From Pseudorhizobium banfieldiae (lineage in GTDB: Bacteria; Pseudomonadota; Alphaproteobacteria; Rhizobiales; Rhizobiaceae), in assembly GCF_000967425.1 (NCBI RefSeq), contig NZ_FO082821.1, positions 186,001-250,000 on the forward strand: a DNA stretch of 64,000 bases, read 5' to 3'. The notes under the pieces were generated by a model. It saw only the letters and a list, made by a program, of their open reading frames with translations. It was not told where the DNA came from and did no database searches. Positions 46,780 through 57,423 of this stretch are shown here, piece by piece. Position 1 is the stretch's first letter, and every line of letters begins with the position of its first letter. The translations under genes were made by a program, and so were the position numbers.

Positions 46780-46817
46780 TCTATAAAAGGTAAACAGTTC
46801 AAGTAAAAGGTGTTATT

Positions 46818-47036
46818 GGCTTTGTTGCGCAAAGGGCGTGAAGCGCGGACCTCTCCTTTCCCCAGACGCAGTTATCCGACGGGCTCGGTGACAAGTATGC
46901 CGAGCGTGGTGTGGCGGTTGAGCGCAGTGGCGCGGATGTGGATTTCGGCGACCTGGCGATCGAAATCGCGCGCCATGAGGCTCTGTCCCAGCAGCTTCAC
47001 GCAATGCATTGAACCGCGCCGGGTTTGCCGGAGGCT
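46818..47036 (-). pseudogene. IS5-family (IS903-like) transposase remnant
   Basis: GGCTTTGTTGCGCAAA at 46818-46833 resembles the IS903-group terminal repeat. The minus frame ending at 46872 reads …MHCVKLLGQSLMARDFDRQV then AEIHIRATALNRHTTLGIL, the C-terminus of an IS5-family transposase. The rest is missing where the IS3 element begins near 47037. Confidence 0.6.
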
Positions 47037-47048
47037 GATTGTCGTTAG

Positions 47049-47671
47049 TTACGCGGCCATGTTTTCAGTTTCCAGAGCTGCGTAGAAGTTGGCTTCTGCT
47101 TCGGCTGGCGGGATGTTCCCGATGGGATCGAGCAAGCGGCGGTTGTTGAACCAGTCGACCCATTCCAGCGTGTCGTATTCGACGGCCTCGAAGCGGCGCC
47201 ACGGGCCGCGTCGATGGATGACTTCAGCCTTGTAGAGGCCGTTGATGGTCTCTGCCAAGGCAATGTCATAGCTGTCGCCAACACTGTCGGCTAAAGGTTC
47301 GATGCCGGCCTCGCCCAGTCTTTCCGTGTAGCGAATGGACAGGTATTGCGACCCGCGATCGCTGTGATGGACCAGCCTCATCGCTTTCGCCGGCCGTCGG
47401 TCATGGACCGCCTGCTCGAGGGCATCTAGCACGAAGCCGACCTGTGCTGAGGCGCTGACCCGCCAGCCGACGATCTTGCGCGCATAGGCATCAATGACGC
47501 AGGCGACATACACGAAGCCCGTCCAGGTGGCGACGTAGGTGAAATCGCTCACCCACAGCATGTTGGGCGCGGGAACCCGGAACTCACGGTTCACCTTGTC
47601 CAAGGGGCATGGTGCTTTCTTGTCGGGGATCGTCGTCCGGTGCGGCTTGCCGCGGAGCGAGCCTTTGTCCG
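47049..47671 (-). pseudogene. IS3 orfB, C-terminal part
   Basis: Reads LRGKPHRTTIPDKKAPCPLD, then the integrase core WVSDFTYVATWTGFVYVACV (first Asp), LVHHSDRGSQYLSIRYTERL (second Asp) and LAETINGLYKAEVIHRRG (Glu), ending ALETENMAA. The DDE residues are intact, but the gene is cut off from its 5' half. Note YDIALAETING where YDNALAETING is usual. Confidence 0.8.
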
Positions 47672-49591
<1,920 letters not shown>

Positions 49592-49770
49592 GGTGCTCCA
49601 TCCTTGTGTGTTCAAGGTCGGGCATACTGGGAACGCAGGTGGGACCCCGTTCCATCCCGGGGAGGTAGATCCCGCTGAGTAGCAAGGGGCCCATTTGCGC
49701 CGTCGCCATTTGAACCTGAACAGTGCAAGGGGCGCCCGTAGTGCCGACCCCGAATATCAAGGACAGGACT

Positions 49771-50708
49771 GTGACTTTGCCCCAAACCTACATCGGCGTG
49801 GATGTTGCGAAAGACTGGATCGACGTGTGTGACCCCGCCTCTTCCCGGCAGGAGAGGATACCAACCGACCGCCGAGATGGCTCCGTAGTTTTGCAGCGAC
49901 AGTTGGCTCATCCATCGTAGTCCTCGAAGCATCCGGTGGCTACGAGCGACCCGTAATGTCGGCTCTCTCCGAAGCTGGGCGGCTCGCGACATGTGTGAAC
50001 CCTCGGCAGGCCCGCGAGTTTGCCCGCGCAACCGGGCGCTTGGCCAAGAGTGACCGCGTCGATGCGCTGGTCCTGGCCGAGATGGGACGCGCTCTACAGC
50101 TGGCTCCGGCGAGCCCGCGTTCTGCCGAACGGCAGCGCTTATCTGAACTTACCGCCTACCGGGCGGGCATCACCACCATGATCGTTGCGGAGAAAAACCG
50201 CTTGAGGACAGCGCAGGATCCATGGATTCGGCGTAACATCTCTCAGCACATCAAGACCCTGCAAGCCAGTCTCGCGAAAGCCGAGGCAGAGATGGAAGCC
50301 GTAATCCAAGAACAGTGCGATTTGCGCGAGCAAGCCGCGCGCCTACGCCAAGTCAAAGGGATCGGGCCCGTCGTCTCAGCAACCTTGATCGCGCAGCTCC
50401 CTGAACTTGGTCAGCTTGACCGCCGAAGGATCGCGGCTCTCGCCGGACTCGCACCACATGCGAATGACTCCGGACATCGACGCGGCAAACGCAGCATATG
50501 GGGTGGACGCGGCACGATCAGGCGCACCCTCTATCTGGCAGCACTCACCGCCAGCAGGTTCGACCCGAGGTTCAGGGCCTTCAAGGAGCGCCTGCTTGCG
50601 GCTGGAAAGGCCAAAAAGCCCGTCATCGTCGCTTGCGCGCGCAAGCTCCTGACCGTTCTCAACGCAATGATCAAAACTGGAAAGGCCTACCGAGACGCCA
50701 TCGTTTGA
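49771..50708 (+). pseudogene. IS110-family transposase, frameshifted
   Basis: GTG 49771 starts TLPQTYIGVDVAKDWIDVCD, the RuvC-like first motif. The frame is lost before the Glu motif: LEASGGYERPVMSALSEAGR continues in another frame near 49930. The rest is intact, with VNPRQAREFARATGRLAKSD, RVDALVLAEMGRAL, QVKGIGPVVSATLIAQLPEL and LAGLAPHANDSGHRRGKRSI. It is a different IS110 lineage from the IS1111-type neighbours. Confidence 0.75.
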
Positions 50709-50725
50709 AACACAGTTGCTACTCA

Positions 50726-52125
50726 GGAGTTGATGGAGTGGATGCCCCTCCCGTCCGTGCTGAGGCGTGGCACAGTGGCAGCAGCAGGATGAAATGCGGT
50801 GAAAAGGAGGAAGAACATGAACAACGTCACTATCATCGGCATTGATCTGGCGAAGCGCGTCTTCCACGCGCACGGAGCACACATAGACGGCAGCGTAGCG
50901 TTCAGAAAGCGATTGACCCGTGCTCAAATGCTTCCGTTTCTGTCCGCGCAGCCGCGTTGCATGGTCGATACGTGGGCATGCGCCAGCGCTCATGGATGGG
51001 GCCGCGCGATCCAGCAACTCGGCCACGACGTGCGGCTCATCCCTCCCAGCTACGTCAAGCCATATGTGAAGCGGCAGAAGAACGATACGGCGGACGCCGA
51101 GGCGATTGCCGAAGCTGGGTCTCGGCCGACAATGCGCTTCGTCGCGGTGAAGACTGAAGAACAGCAGGCGCGCTGCATGGTTTTCCGGACGCGCGATCTG
51201 CTCGTGCGCCAAAGGACGCAACTGATCAATGCCCTGCGCGGCCACCTCGCAGAACATGGTCTGGTTGTTCCGCAAGGTCCTGCTCACCTGAAGACCTCGG
51301 CCAAAGCACTGGACGCGACTGATGTCGCAATGCCGCAGCTGGTGCGCGATATCGGCCGGACCTATCTCGAACAAATCGAGCACCTGAACTCCAATATCGC
51401 CGGCCTCGAGAAAACGCTTCGTCGCGAAGCCCAATTCGGCGAAGAAACACGCCGCTTGCAGACGACGCCCGGCATTGGTCCTATCACAGCCATGGCGGTG
51501 GAGGCGTTCGCCCCGCCTATGCAGACCTTCAAGCGGGGGCGCGACTTTGCCGCCTGGCTTGGACTCGCGCCGGTCCAGCACTCGACTGGAGGCAAACAGC
51601 GGCTCGGGCGCACCTCGAAGATGGGTCAACGCGACATACGTAGGCTTCTCATAATCGGAGCCATGGCGGTGATACGATGGGCGTCGCGCCGCGGCGCGCG
51701 GCCTGGCTCGTGGCTCAGCCGTATGATGGAGCGCAAGCCGCTGATGTTGGTCGCTGTGGCCTTGGCAAACAAGATGGCCCGCGCGATCTGGGCCATGCAG
51801 ACCAAGAAGGAGGACTATCGGGATCCCGACCTCGCAGCCGCTTGAGCAAACGCTCGGTCGCCGCGGGATCAGGAGAGGTGGGCATGTGAGGAGGTCGTGA
51901 ACGCCAAGGGCAAATGATCGGACTGATCGGGACCAGGAAAAGCACCGAGGCTCCAAGAGCGAAAAGCTCACTGAGTTGATTTGCGCCTGTTCCGCGTATC
52001 TCCATGACGGCCCGCGGTAACCACATTGCCGCATCGACAGGCCTGACACATGACCGCACCCGATCACATGCTCAGCGGCACGAATTTACCCTTGCATGAA
52101 CCGGGGCATCCACACATGGAGCCTC
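50726..52125 (+). mobile_element. IS1111-type element, third lineage
   Basis: Subterminal inverted repeats GTGGATGCCCC lie at 50738-50748 and, inverted, 52103-52113. The left outer sequence TTGATGGAGTGGATG is shared with the element at 47672. One transposase gene and about 255 bases of noncoding DNA downstream (51846-52102) follow the IS1111 layout. Confidence 0.75.
50817..51845 (+). CDS. IS1111-type transposase lacking the catalytic Glu
   Basis: 342 residues from ATG 50817, with AAGGAGG upstream. The first Asp (IIGIDLAKRVFHAHG) and the acidic pair (KNDTADAEAIAEA) are present. The second motif reads CMVDTWACASAHGWGRAI, where relatives have (V/G)MEACASAHYWAR: the DEDD Glu is replaced by Trp. 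The C-terminal domain (TTPGIGPITAMAVEAFAP; WLGLAPVQHSTGGKQRLG) is normal. The protein may be catalytically dead despite an open frame. Confidence 0.85.
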   Translation: MNNVTIIGIDLAKRVFHAHGAHIDGSVAFRKRLTRAQMLPFLSAQPRCMVDTWACASAHGWGRAIQQLGHDVRLIPPSYVKPYVKRQKNDTADAEAIAEAGSRPTMRFVAVKTEEQQARCMVFRTRDLLVRQRTQLINALRGHLAEHGLVVPQGPAHLKTSAKALDATDVAMPQLVRDIGRTYLEQIEHLNSNIAGLEKTLRREAQFGEETRRLQTTPGIGPITAMAVEAFAPPMQTFKRGRDFAAWLGLAPVQHSTGGKQRLGRTSKMGQRDIRRLLIIGAMAVIRWASRRGARPGSWLSRMMERKPLMLVAVALANKMARAIWAMQTKKEDYRDPDLAAA

Positions 52126-52181
52126 CGGCAAACCCGGCGCGGTTCAATGGGATGACCCACAAACCGACGCGAGGCCTTGAA

Positions 52182-52421
52182 CTAGGCCCTTTCAAGGTGC
52201 GTCAGATCTTGCTGACGCGGTCTGGGGATCTCTGGATTGGCGGAGTTTTCTTTCGGCGCTTGAGCGAACGGTTCGTAACGAACGTCTGCAAAAGCGCCAT
52301 CAAACCATGCTGGCTGCACGTCGCCATTGTTCCATTGATACAGGTAGCCAACCAGATTTTCGGATGTCTTGCAGAGGATGCGCATGATCGGTTCACCAGT
52401 CAGGCGGGGCTTCGTGTTCAT
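52182..52421 (-). CDS. Small hypothetical protein next to the mobilisation genes
   Basis: 79 residues from ATG 52421 with GGAGG eight bases upstream. The sequence (MNTKPRLTGEPIMRILCKTS, ENLVGYLYQWNNGDVQPAWF, DGAFADVRYEPFAQAPKE) has aromatic residues in a regular pattern and no membrane segment. It is separated from the VirC genes by about 160 bases. No known domain recognised. Confidence 0.55.
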   Translation of the reverse strand: MNTKPRLTGEPIMRILCKTSENLVGYLYQWNNGDVQPAWFDGAFADVRYEPFAQAPKENSANPEIPRPRQQDLTHLERA

Positions 52422-52583
52422 AATGCGTTCCTCCAAAATGGACCTCGTAACTCTTTAACAATGAGGTCATAAAAAAAATCTGTTCGGCGGTGTTAATGGC
52501 GGCATTATGCAACCGCAAGGCGAATGGCCGCATATGGGCAAAAATCCACCGGCGAAGTGAAAGTGTTGTTTCAGATAGGTTCC

Positions 52584-53246
52584 TTAAGGTCCGGGCTGAT
52601 CATGCGGCGATGCGGTGCGCGCCGCGATTTCTTCCAAGATCGCATCGATCTCGCCCCAGATGAGCGCTTCCACCTGACCGCGGATCAGGGCCCATTTACT
52701 CAAGACGTCGAGAGGGTCGTGTTCACGGAGGAGGACATCCAGGGTTGCCGTGTTTACAGCCAGCGATGTTCTAGCCTGCCACTGCGTGTTTCGAGTGCGT
52801 CGCTCCTCTGCAACTGGCGCGAAGACCGGTGACAGTTGCCAACCTTTGACTGCACGGCGCAGGGCGGCACGCACCACATGGGCAGGTTCGACACCACAAG
52901 CTTCCAGCGCTGCTTCCTGTCGTTCGAGTGCGTTGACCCTGATGTCGATCTTACGGGTCGGGATCAAAGTTCGCGCCGAGGCGGGAGCTCTCAGGCTGGT
53001 ATGCGGGGCAGAGCTTTCCGCCGCGAATTGGTGAGGCGCCACGGCACCCTCCGGCACACGCTCTGACTCGTGCCGATCAGCGTCAACGTCAGCGGCTGGG
53101 GTGCCTGTCTTTGTTGCTGTGACCTGTTCCTCTTCTTCCTTCCCGGGAACCTCTCGGTCACCCCGTTGCAGGGTGGCGGCGTAGGCTGGGTCGGGCCTGG
53201 TGATGGTCGGGATCTTCTTGCGCAATCGACTGTCCTCACGCAGCAA
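52584..53246 (-). CDS. VirC2-like protein
   Basis: About 220 residues if translation starts at TTG 53246, overlapping the end of virC1; a start at 53303 in the same frame is possible. The N-terminal half is disordered and charged. The C-terminal half resembles the ribbon-helix-helix part of VirC2 (RTLIPTRKIDIRVNALERQE, VEPAHVVRAALRRAVKGWQL). VirC2 binds DNA near oriT (overdrive) and aids relaxosome assembly. The match is by position and fold rather than strong identity. Confidence 0.6.
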   Translation of the reverse strand: MLREDSRLRKKIPTITRPDPAYAATLQRGDREVPGKEEEEQVTATKTGTPAADVDADRHESERVPEGAVAPHQFAAESSAPHTSLRAPASARTLIPTRKIDIRVNALERQEAALEACGVEPAHVVRAALRRAVKGWQLSPVFAPVAEERRTRNTQWQARTSLAVNTATLDVLLREHDPLDVLSKWALIRGQVEALIWGEIDAILEEIAARTASPHDQPGP

Positions 53247-53955
53247 GGATGTTATTGAGGATGTCCGTCGCCTCCTCGAGCGCCTCGATGACATGACGTA
53301 CATGTGGACGCATCAGAGGGTTTGGGTCGGACTGCTTTTCCAGCGCCAAGGCGTGGAGAAGCCCCTTCTGGTCCATCTCCTTGTAAGTGTTCCGTCGCAT
53401 CATGACGGTCTCAATCACCGGAAAACGGGTGAGCGCTTCTTCAATCAGGGCGGCGTCAGCACGGGTCGTTTTCGGGTCGACCATGTTAAGGACGACGTGG
53501 TGGCGCGGAAGGCTAGAGGGGTCGTCAACACGGGATTTCAGCTTCTCAAACCAATCAGCCGTCTGCGCGCCGACATCGAAATCAGACGTCGACAGCATGA
53601 CGGGCGTCACGATGTGGTCCGCAAGCACCGCGATGCCGTCTGACCATTCGGCTCCGACTCCTGCGGTATCGATGAAGATGAAGTCTGCCGTGCCTGCCAT
53701 GTAGACCTGATCGATCTGATCCTCGACACCCGCCACGGTTTCGACGGTGGCCGAGCAGAGAAGCGGCGAACTCAGACCACCGGCTTCCGCCCGAGCATGC
53801 CAGGCCCCGAGTACTCTCGTGCTGTCCGTGTCGATCAACATCACTCTGCGTCCGGCGGCGATCGCGGCGCTGATCAAGGCGCGCGAAAGCGTCGTTTTTC
53901 CACTGCCCCCTTTCCGGGCCATCGTTGCGATCACCACAAGATTTTCGTTCGGCAT
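53236..53955 (-). CDS. virC1: VirC1-type ParA-family ATPase
   Basis: 239 residues from ATG 53955 with GGAGG upstream. Deviant Walker A KGGSGKTTLSRAL, Walker A' VMLIDTDSTRVLGAW and Walker B FIFIDTAGVGAEWSD are in order. VirC1 brings the relaxosome to the cell pole and the coupling protein. Coupling to a VirC2-like gene and divergence from MobC/relaxase/VirD4 favour VirC1 over a plasmid-partition ParA. Confidence 0.75.
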   Translation of the reverse strand: MPNENLVVIATMARKGGSGKTTLSRALISAAIAAGRRVMLIDTDSTRVLGAWHARAEAGGLSSPLLCSATVETVAGVEDQIDQVYMAGTADFIFIDTAGVGAEWSDGIAVLADHIVTPVMLSTSDFDVGAQTADWFEKLKSRVDDPSSLPRHHVVLNMVDPKTTRADAALIEEALTRFPVIETVMMRRNTYKEMDQKGLLHALALEKQSDPNPLMRPHVRHVIEALEEATDILNNILAA

Positions 53956-54500
53956 TCTGATCCTCCGCAAAAATAGTGAAACGCAACGATAATGCTAAAG
54001 TGTCGCTAAACGCATGAGGCGGAGGGGTCAAGCAGAAGTCGGGATGCGTTTGGCATGCAGCGGGCGGCGTTGTGCGATGACCGTGCGACGTCTGCCGTGG
54101 CGCCTTCAGCATTCGTCGCGGGGCACCAGACACCCTCCAAATGTCGGGATGCGCTTGGCGATGTGCTGCGGACGGAATGCAGGTGACGGATAGCGCGCTC
54201 CAGTCGACCGGAGGCAGTCTCGCGTATGTCGTTCTGCGGGTGACGCGAGACGGTTAGCATGCGGCAAAACCCGTCTTGCGGGGTGCAAAAGACGGGGCGC
54301 AAAAGACGCGATGCGCGATGCGGAGGCCGCATCGCGTGGTGCAATGAGCGCGAAGCGCGATCCATTTGACAAGGGACGGGAAATCGCCCCTGAAGGGCGA
54401 TTTTCTACATTGAGTACAAGCCCTTATGGCCGACTCCACTTGCGTTGGGAGTCGGCGGGCTTGTACGAAGTTGGCAAGAAATAGGAACGTTAACTTCAAA
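53956..54500. other. Candidate oriT region between virC1 and mobC
   Basis: No gene in 545 bases. Features: direct repeats GTCGGGATGCG(T/C)TTGGC at 54038-54054 and 54143-54159; a 9-bp perfect hairpin AAATCGCCC…GGGCGATTT at 54381-54403; and a nested cruciform at 54414-54466 with outer arms GTACAAGCCC / GGGCTTGTAC and inner arms CCGACTCC / GGAGTCGG. Such symmetry just upstream of relaxosome genes is typical of a transfer origin. The nick site was not identified. Confidence 0.55.
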
Positions 54501-55088
54501 ATGCCCCGTCGTCGTAGACTGTCAGAGATCGAGCGATCGACCATCGCCCAGGACCGCCGGAACGGCGTCTCCGCGGCGTCGTTGGCAGCCCACTACGATG
54601 TCAGCCTGAAGACGATCTACAACGTGGTGAACCACTGGGGTGAGCGTCAGACAGCGAACGGCAGCCGATCGCGGGTTGTGGGGATCCGAGTCTCGGACGA
54701 CGACCTGCGCCGGTTCGACGCGGCGCTGTCGCGGCGCGGGATTGCGCACCGCTCGGATGCAATGCGCCGCCTGATGCTGGCGGCCGAAGGTGTCTTCCTG
54801 CCCGACGACGAGATGTGCGACGAGCTGCGCAGCCTCGGCGCCGCGCTCAACCGGGTCGGCAACAACGTGAACCAGATCGCGCGACGTCTGAACGAGGCCA
54901 AGGTGCGGGGCGAGAGACTGTCCTACCCGGCCTCAAGTCACCGTGACGTCCGCGCCCTTGCGGGTCTGGTCTTCGATCTGGCCGACCGGGTCCAGGAGAT
55001 GTCGCGTGCGCGGCGCAGCGTGCTGGACCTTGAGATCAGCTCTACCCTGGCGGGCCTCGCCGAGAGGGATGAGAATGGCGCGGAGTGA
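54501..55088 (+). CDS. mobC: MobC-like relaxosome accessory protein
   Basis: 195 residues from ATG 54501. The N-terminal helix-turn-helix (NGVSAASLAAHYDVSLKTIY) is followed by a ribbon-helix-helix-like part and the MobC motif (ELRSLGAALNRVGNNVNQIARRL). It should bind oriT and help the relaxase open the strand. Its end overlaps the relaxase start. Confidence 0.75.
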   Translation: MPRRRRLSEIERSTIAQDRRNGVSAASLAAHYDVSLKTIYNVVNHWGERQTANGSRSRVVGIRVSDDDLRRFDAALSRRGIAHRSDAMRRLMLAAEGVFLPDDEMCDELRSLGAALNRVGNNVNQIARRLNEAKVRGERLSYPASSHRDVRALAGLVFDLADRVQEMSRARRSVLDLEISSTLAGLAERDENGAE

Positions 55089-57423
55089 CCGGGTCCGTGG
55101 CATCGACCCGGCGCTATTTGACCGCGGCTGGAGCCGAGTTTCGGGATCCTGGCAGGGGCTTTCCAAGGGCGCGCAGATGGTTCGGGCCGCGCGCGGCTAT
55201 TCGCCAGCGATCTTCAAGGCTATCTCGAAAGGGGGCTGCCACACCGGGGCGCAGCTACGGGCGCAGCTCACATATCTCACGACAAAGTCGACCCATATCC
55301 TCGACAGTCGCGGCACCCATGACGGGAAGAAGCAGCTCTCGGAAGCCGAGATCAACCGAGTGGCGCGGCGGTTCGAGAACCAGTGGAACGAGCGCTACAG
55401 CCCCAAGCTTGGCCATACGTCGCATCTGCTGATGGCATTCCCGGTTGGGACCAGAGGTGAGGAAGTGCGCGATATCACCCAGGCGGTCTGCGAGAGGTTC
55501 TTTCAAGGTGAGGGGTCGCAATTCGACTATATTGCTGCAATACACCAAGATCGCGCGCATCCACATGCGCATATCGTTCTGAACCGCCGCAGCAAGGATG
55601 GCGAAATGTTCTTTCTCGGGAAGGATCATCACTTCAACTACGACGCCTTTCGCGAGGCGATGGTCGAGGCGGCCCAAGTTCATGGGATCCGCCTTGAGGC
55701 GACGCGTCGTCTGGATCGCGGCGTCACGACCTACCGCGCCGAGATCGATGAAATCTACAAGGCTCGCGACGAGGGCCGTCCCCCTGTCGAGCGCCAGAGA
55801 ACCGGCGCTGACCTGGCGGCCGCTCTGGAAACCGTCCGGCACAACGCGTTGATCTACCGCGGGCTCGCGGCGGAGGCGTCACGTTCGAATTTCGACGACG
55901 TGGCCGAGGCGCTCGAGAGGGCCAGCACCATCCTTGCCAATGGCGGTCAGATTCAATCTGACGGAGCCATCTACATGTCCCAAGTTGAGCCAGCGTTCGA
56001 CACGCTGATCACCGAGTTTTCTCAGAACATTCGCCAGATCGAGGCGGCGATTGACAGGGCGCCGGCGGCCGAGAGGCCGGTGATCGAGCGCAAGCTGACC
56101 GACGTGCTGGCCTCGGTCGCGCATTTGAACCCGCTCGGGGATCGCTCCGGCGCCCTGGTCGATGCCCCGTCCCGGGACGGCATCTATGCAAGACCGAACT
56201 TAAGTGAAGATCACCTCGCGCGTCTTGACGATGGAGAGGTGGCACCAAAGCTGGCCGAGGCGTTGCAAGGCACGGGCATCGATGCCGAGGCTGTGGCTGC
56301 GCGCCTGCGGGAAGGGGCAGGCAATGCCGCGCTGGAACGCCAGTGGCTGGCACAGGATCTGCAGGCGATTGCCAAAGAGGGTGACCTCGATCTTGAGAAA
56401 CCTCAGGACCGGGAAGAAGCGCTCGACCGGCTGGAAGCCGTGCATCTTCGGTTGGGCGATGTTCTGATCGATGTACGCGTCCTGCGCGCGCCAACCGAGG
56501 TCGACGAGGTGGATGACGCTGAGGCAGTGCTCGGCGAGCGGCTGACGACACCTGGGAGTGATCTTGCGCAAGACGGGTCCGACATTTTTGCCCCATCGGA
56601 GCGGCAGGCGTTCAGGGCGCTGGTGGCGCAGTTCCGCCGGACGGATTTCGATCATCCTTTCTCCGACGACCCCTCGGTGTGGCGGGCGGGCGCCGTGGAG
56701 GTTGAAGAGGCGCGCGCCGCGTTCGACGCCTACGCGCAGAAATCGCCGCAACATGCCGAATTGGCCTCGATGGCCTGGGACCAGAGGACTGACAGTCGAA
56801 AGCCGCCGCAATACGCGGTATCGGAGCAGGACCGCACGCTTCATGCCGGCGACATGGACCTCGCCTTACGGGATCCCTCGGATCATCTCGGTCCGATCAC
56901 CGAAGAGCTCCGCACCCTCGCCCGCTATCGCACGGAGATGCCGGATGACGAATTCGGGCGGGCCGTCCAGGACGAGATCAACCACCTTCGTTCGCTCGGT
57001 GCGTCGCGTGCCTATATCAGCGAGCGCAGTTTCGAGATTGAGGACCAAGCGCGACAAGACTACGCCGAGCGCCGGTATCTGGAAGAGACAGCGCCAACCG
57101 TCATGGCCTTTGTGCGAAACGCCGACGTCGGGACCCCGGTCTCCGATGCAGAGCAGCAGGACATCGTCCGGCAGATAAACGAGCGACTAAGCCCCGACGC
57201 AATCGACGGGCTCCGGGCCGGCAACGCAGAAGTCCTGGACAAGTTCACCGAGGATCCGCTTCGGCAGCTGGAGCTCGCCAAGACCTATCTCCAAAGCAGC
57301 GAGGTCACTGCGCATGGCCCGGCGATGGAGCGCGTTCTCGATGCATTGGCGGAAGAACAGATCGAGGCGCAGCGCGCACGCCACGCTGCGTCAGATGGCG
57401 AGAAGGGGATCACCCATGGATAA
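55075..57423 (+). CDS. VirD2-like relaxase
   Basis: 782 residues from ATG 55075 (MARSDRVRGIDPALFDRGWS). Relaxase motif I with the likely catalytic Tyr in LRAQLTYLTTKSTHIL; motif III, the metal-binding three-His signature, in IHQDRAHPHAHIVLNRRSKD. The first 270 residues are the relaxase domain; the remainder is a long helical, acidic C-terminal region. It nicks at oriT and is carried into the recipient. It overlaps mobC and virD4 by a few bases, so the three genes are one unit. Confidence 0.85.
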   Translation: MARSDRVRGIDPALFDRGWSRVSGSWQGLSKGAQMVRAARGYSPAIFKAISKGGCHTGAQLRAQLTYLTTKSTHILDSRGTHDGKKQLSEAEINRVARRFENQWNERYSPKLGHTSHLLMAFPVGTRGEEVRDITQAVCERFFQGEGSQFDYIAAIHQDRAHPHAHIVLNRRSKDGEMFFLGKDHHFNYDAFREAMVEAAQVHGIRLEATRRLDRGVTTYRAEIDEIYKARDEGRPPVERQRTGADLAAALETVRHNALIYRGLAAEASRSNFDDVAEALERASTILANGGQIQSDGAIYMSQVEPAFDTLITEFSQNIRQIEAAIDRAPAAERPVIERKLTDVLASVAHLNPLGDRSGALVDAPSRDGIYARPNLSEDHLARLDDGEVAPKLAEALQGTGIDAEAVAARLREGAGNAALERQWLAQDLQAIAKEGDLDLEKPQDREEALDRLEAVHLRLGDVLIDVRVLRAPTEVDEVDDAEAVLGERLTTPGSDLAQDGSDIFAPSERQAFRALVAQFRRTDFDHPFSDDPSVWRAGAVEVEEARAAFDAYAQKSPQHAELASMAWDQRTDSRKPPQYAVSEQDRTLHAGDMDLALRDPSDHLGPITEELRTLARYRTEMPDDEFGRAVQDEINHLRSLGASRAYISERSFEIEDQARQDYAERRYLEETAPTVMAFVRNADVGTPVSDAEQQDIVRQINERLSPDAIDGLRAGNAEVLDKFTEDPLRQLELAKTYLQSSEVTAHGPAMERVLDALAEEQIEAQRARHAASDGEKGITHG

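Larger units (their letters stand above)
45003..46780 (-). repeat. Right 1,778-bp inverted repeat (aconitase-X genes plus promoter)
   Basis: Inverted partner of 31073-32850, same length, ending 11 bases before the aldehyde dehydrogenase start. Four substitutions against the left copy fall in one 56-base patch of the large-subunit gene. Recombination between the two repeats would invert the 12.15-kb centre holding the glc genes. Confidence 0.85.

Noticed and set aside
31073..46780. Reading the 1,778-bp repeats as ends of a composite transposon
   Set aside because: The repeats hold only metabolic genes and a promoter; no transposase, terminal repeat or target duplication was found.
50376..52067. 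563-codon open frame on minus across two IS elements
   Set aside because: It spans the boundary of two transposase genes on the opposite strand and shows no domain; it reflects codon bias of the plus genes.
54006..54372. Minus frames with recurring Ala-Ser-Arg segments upstream of virC1
   Set aside because: The repeats reflect GATGCG-type DNA repeats in the candidate oriT region; no start signal supports translation.
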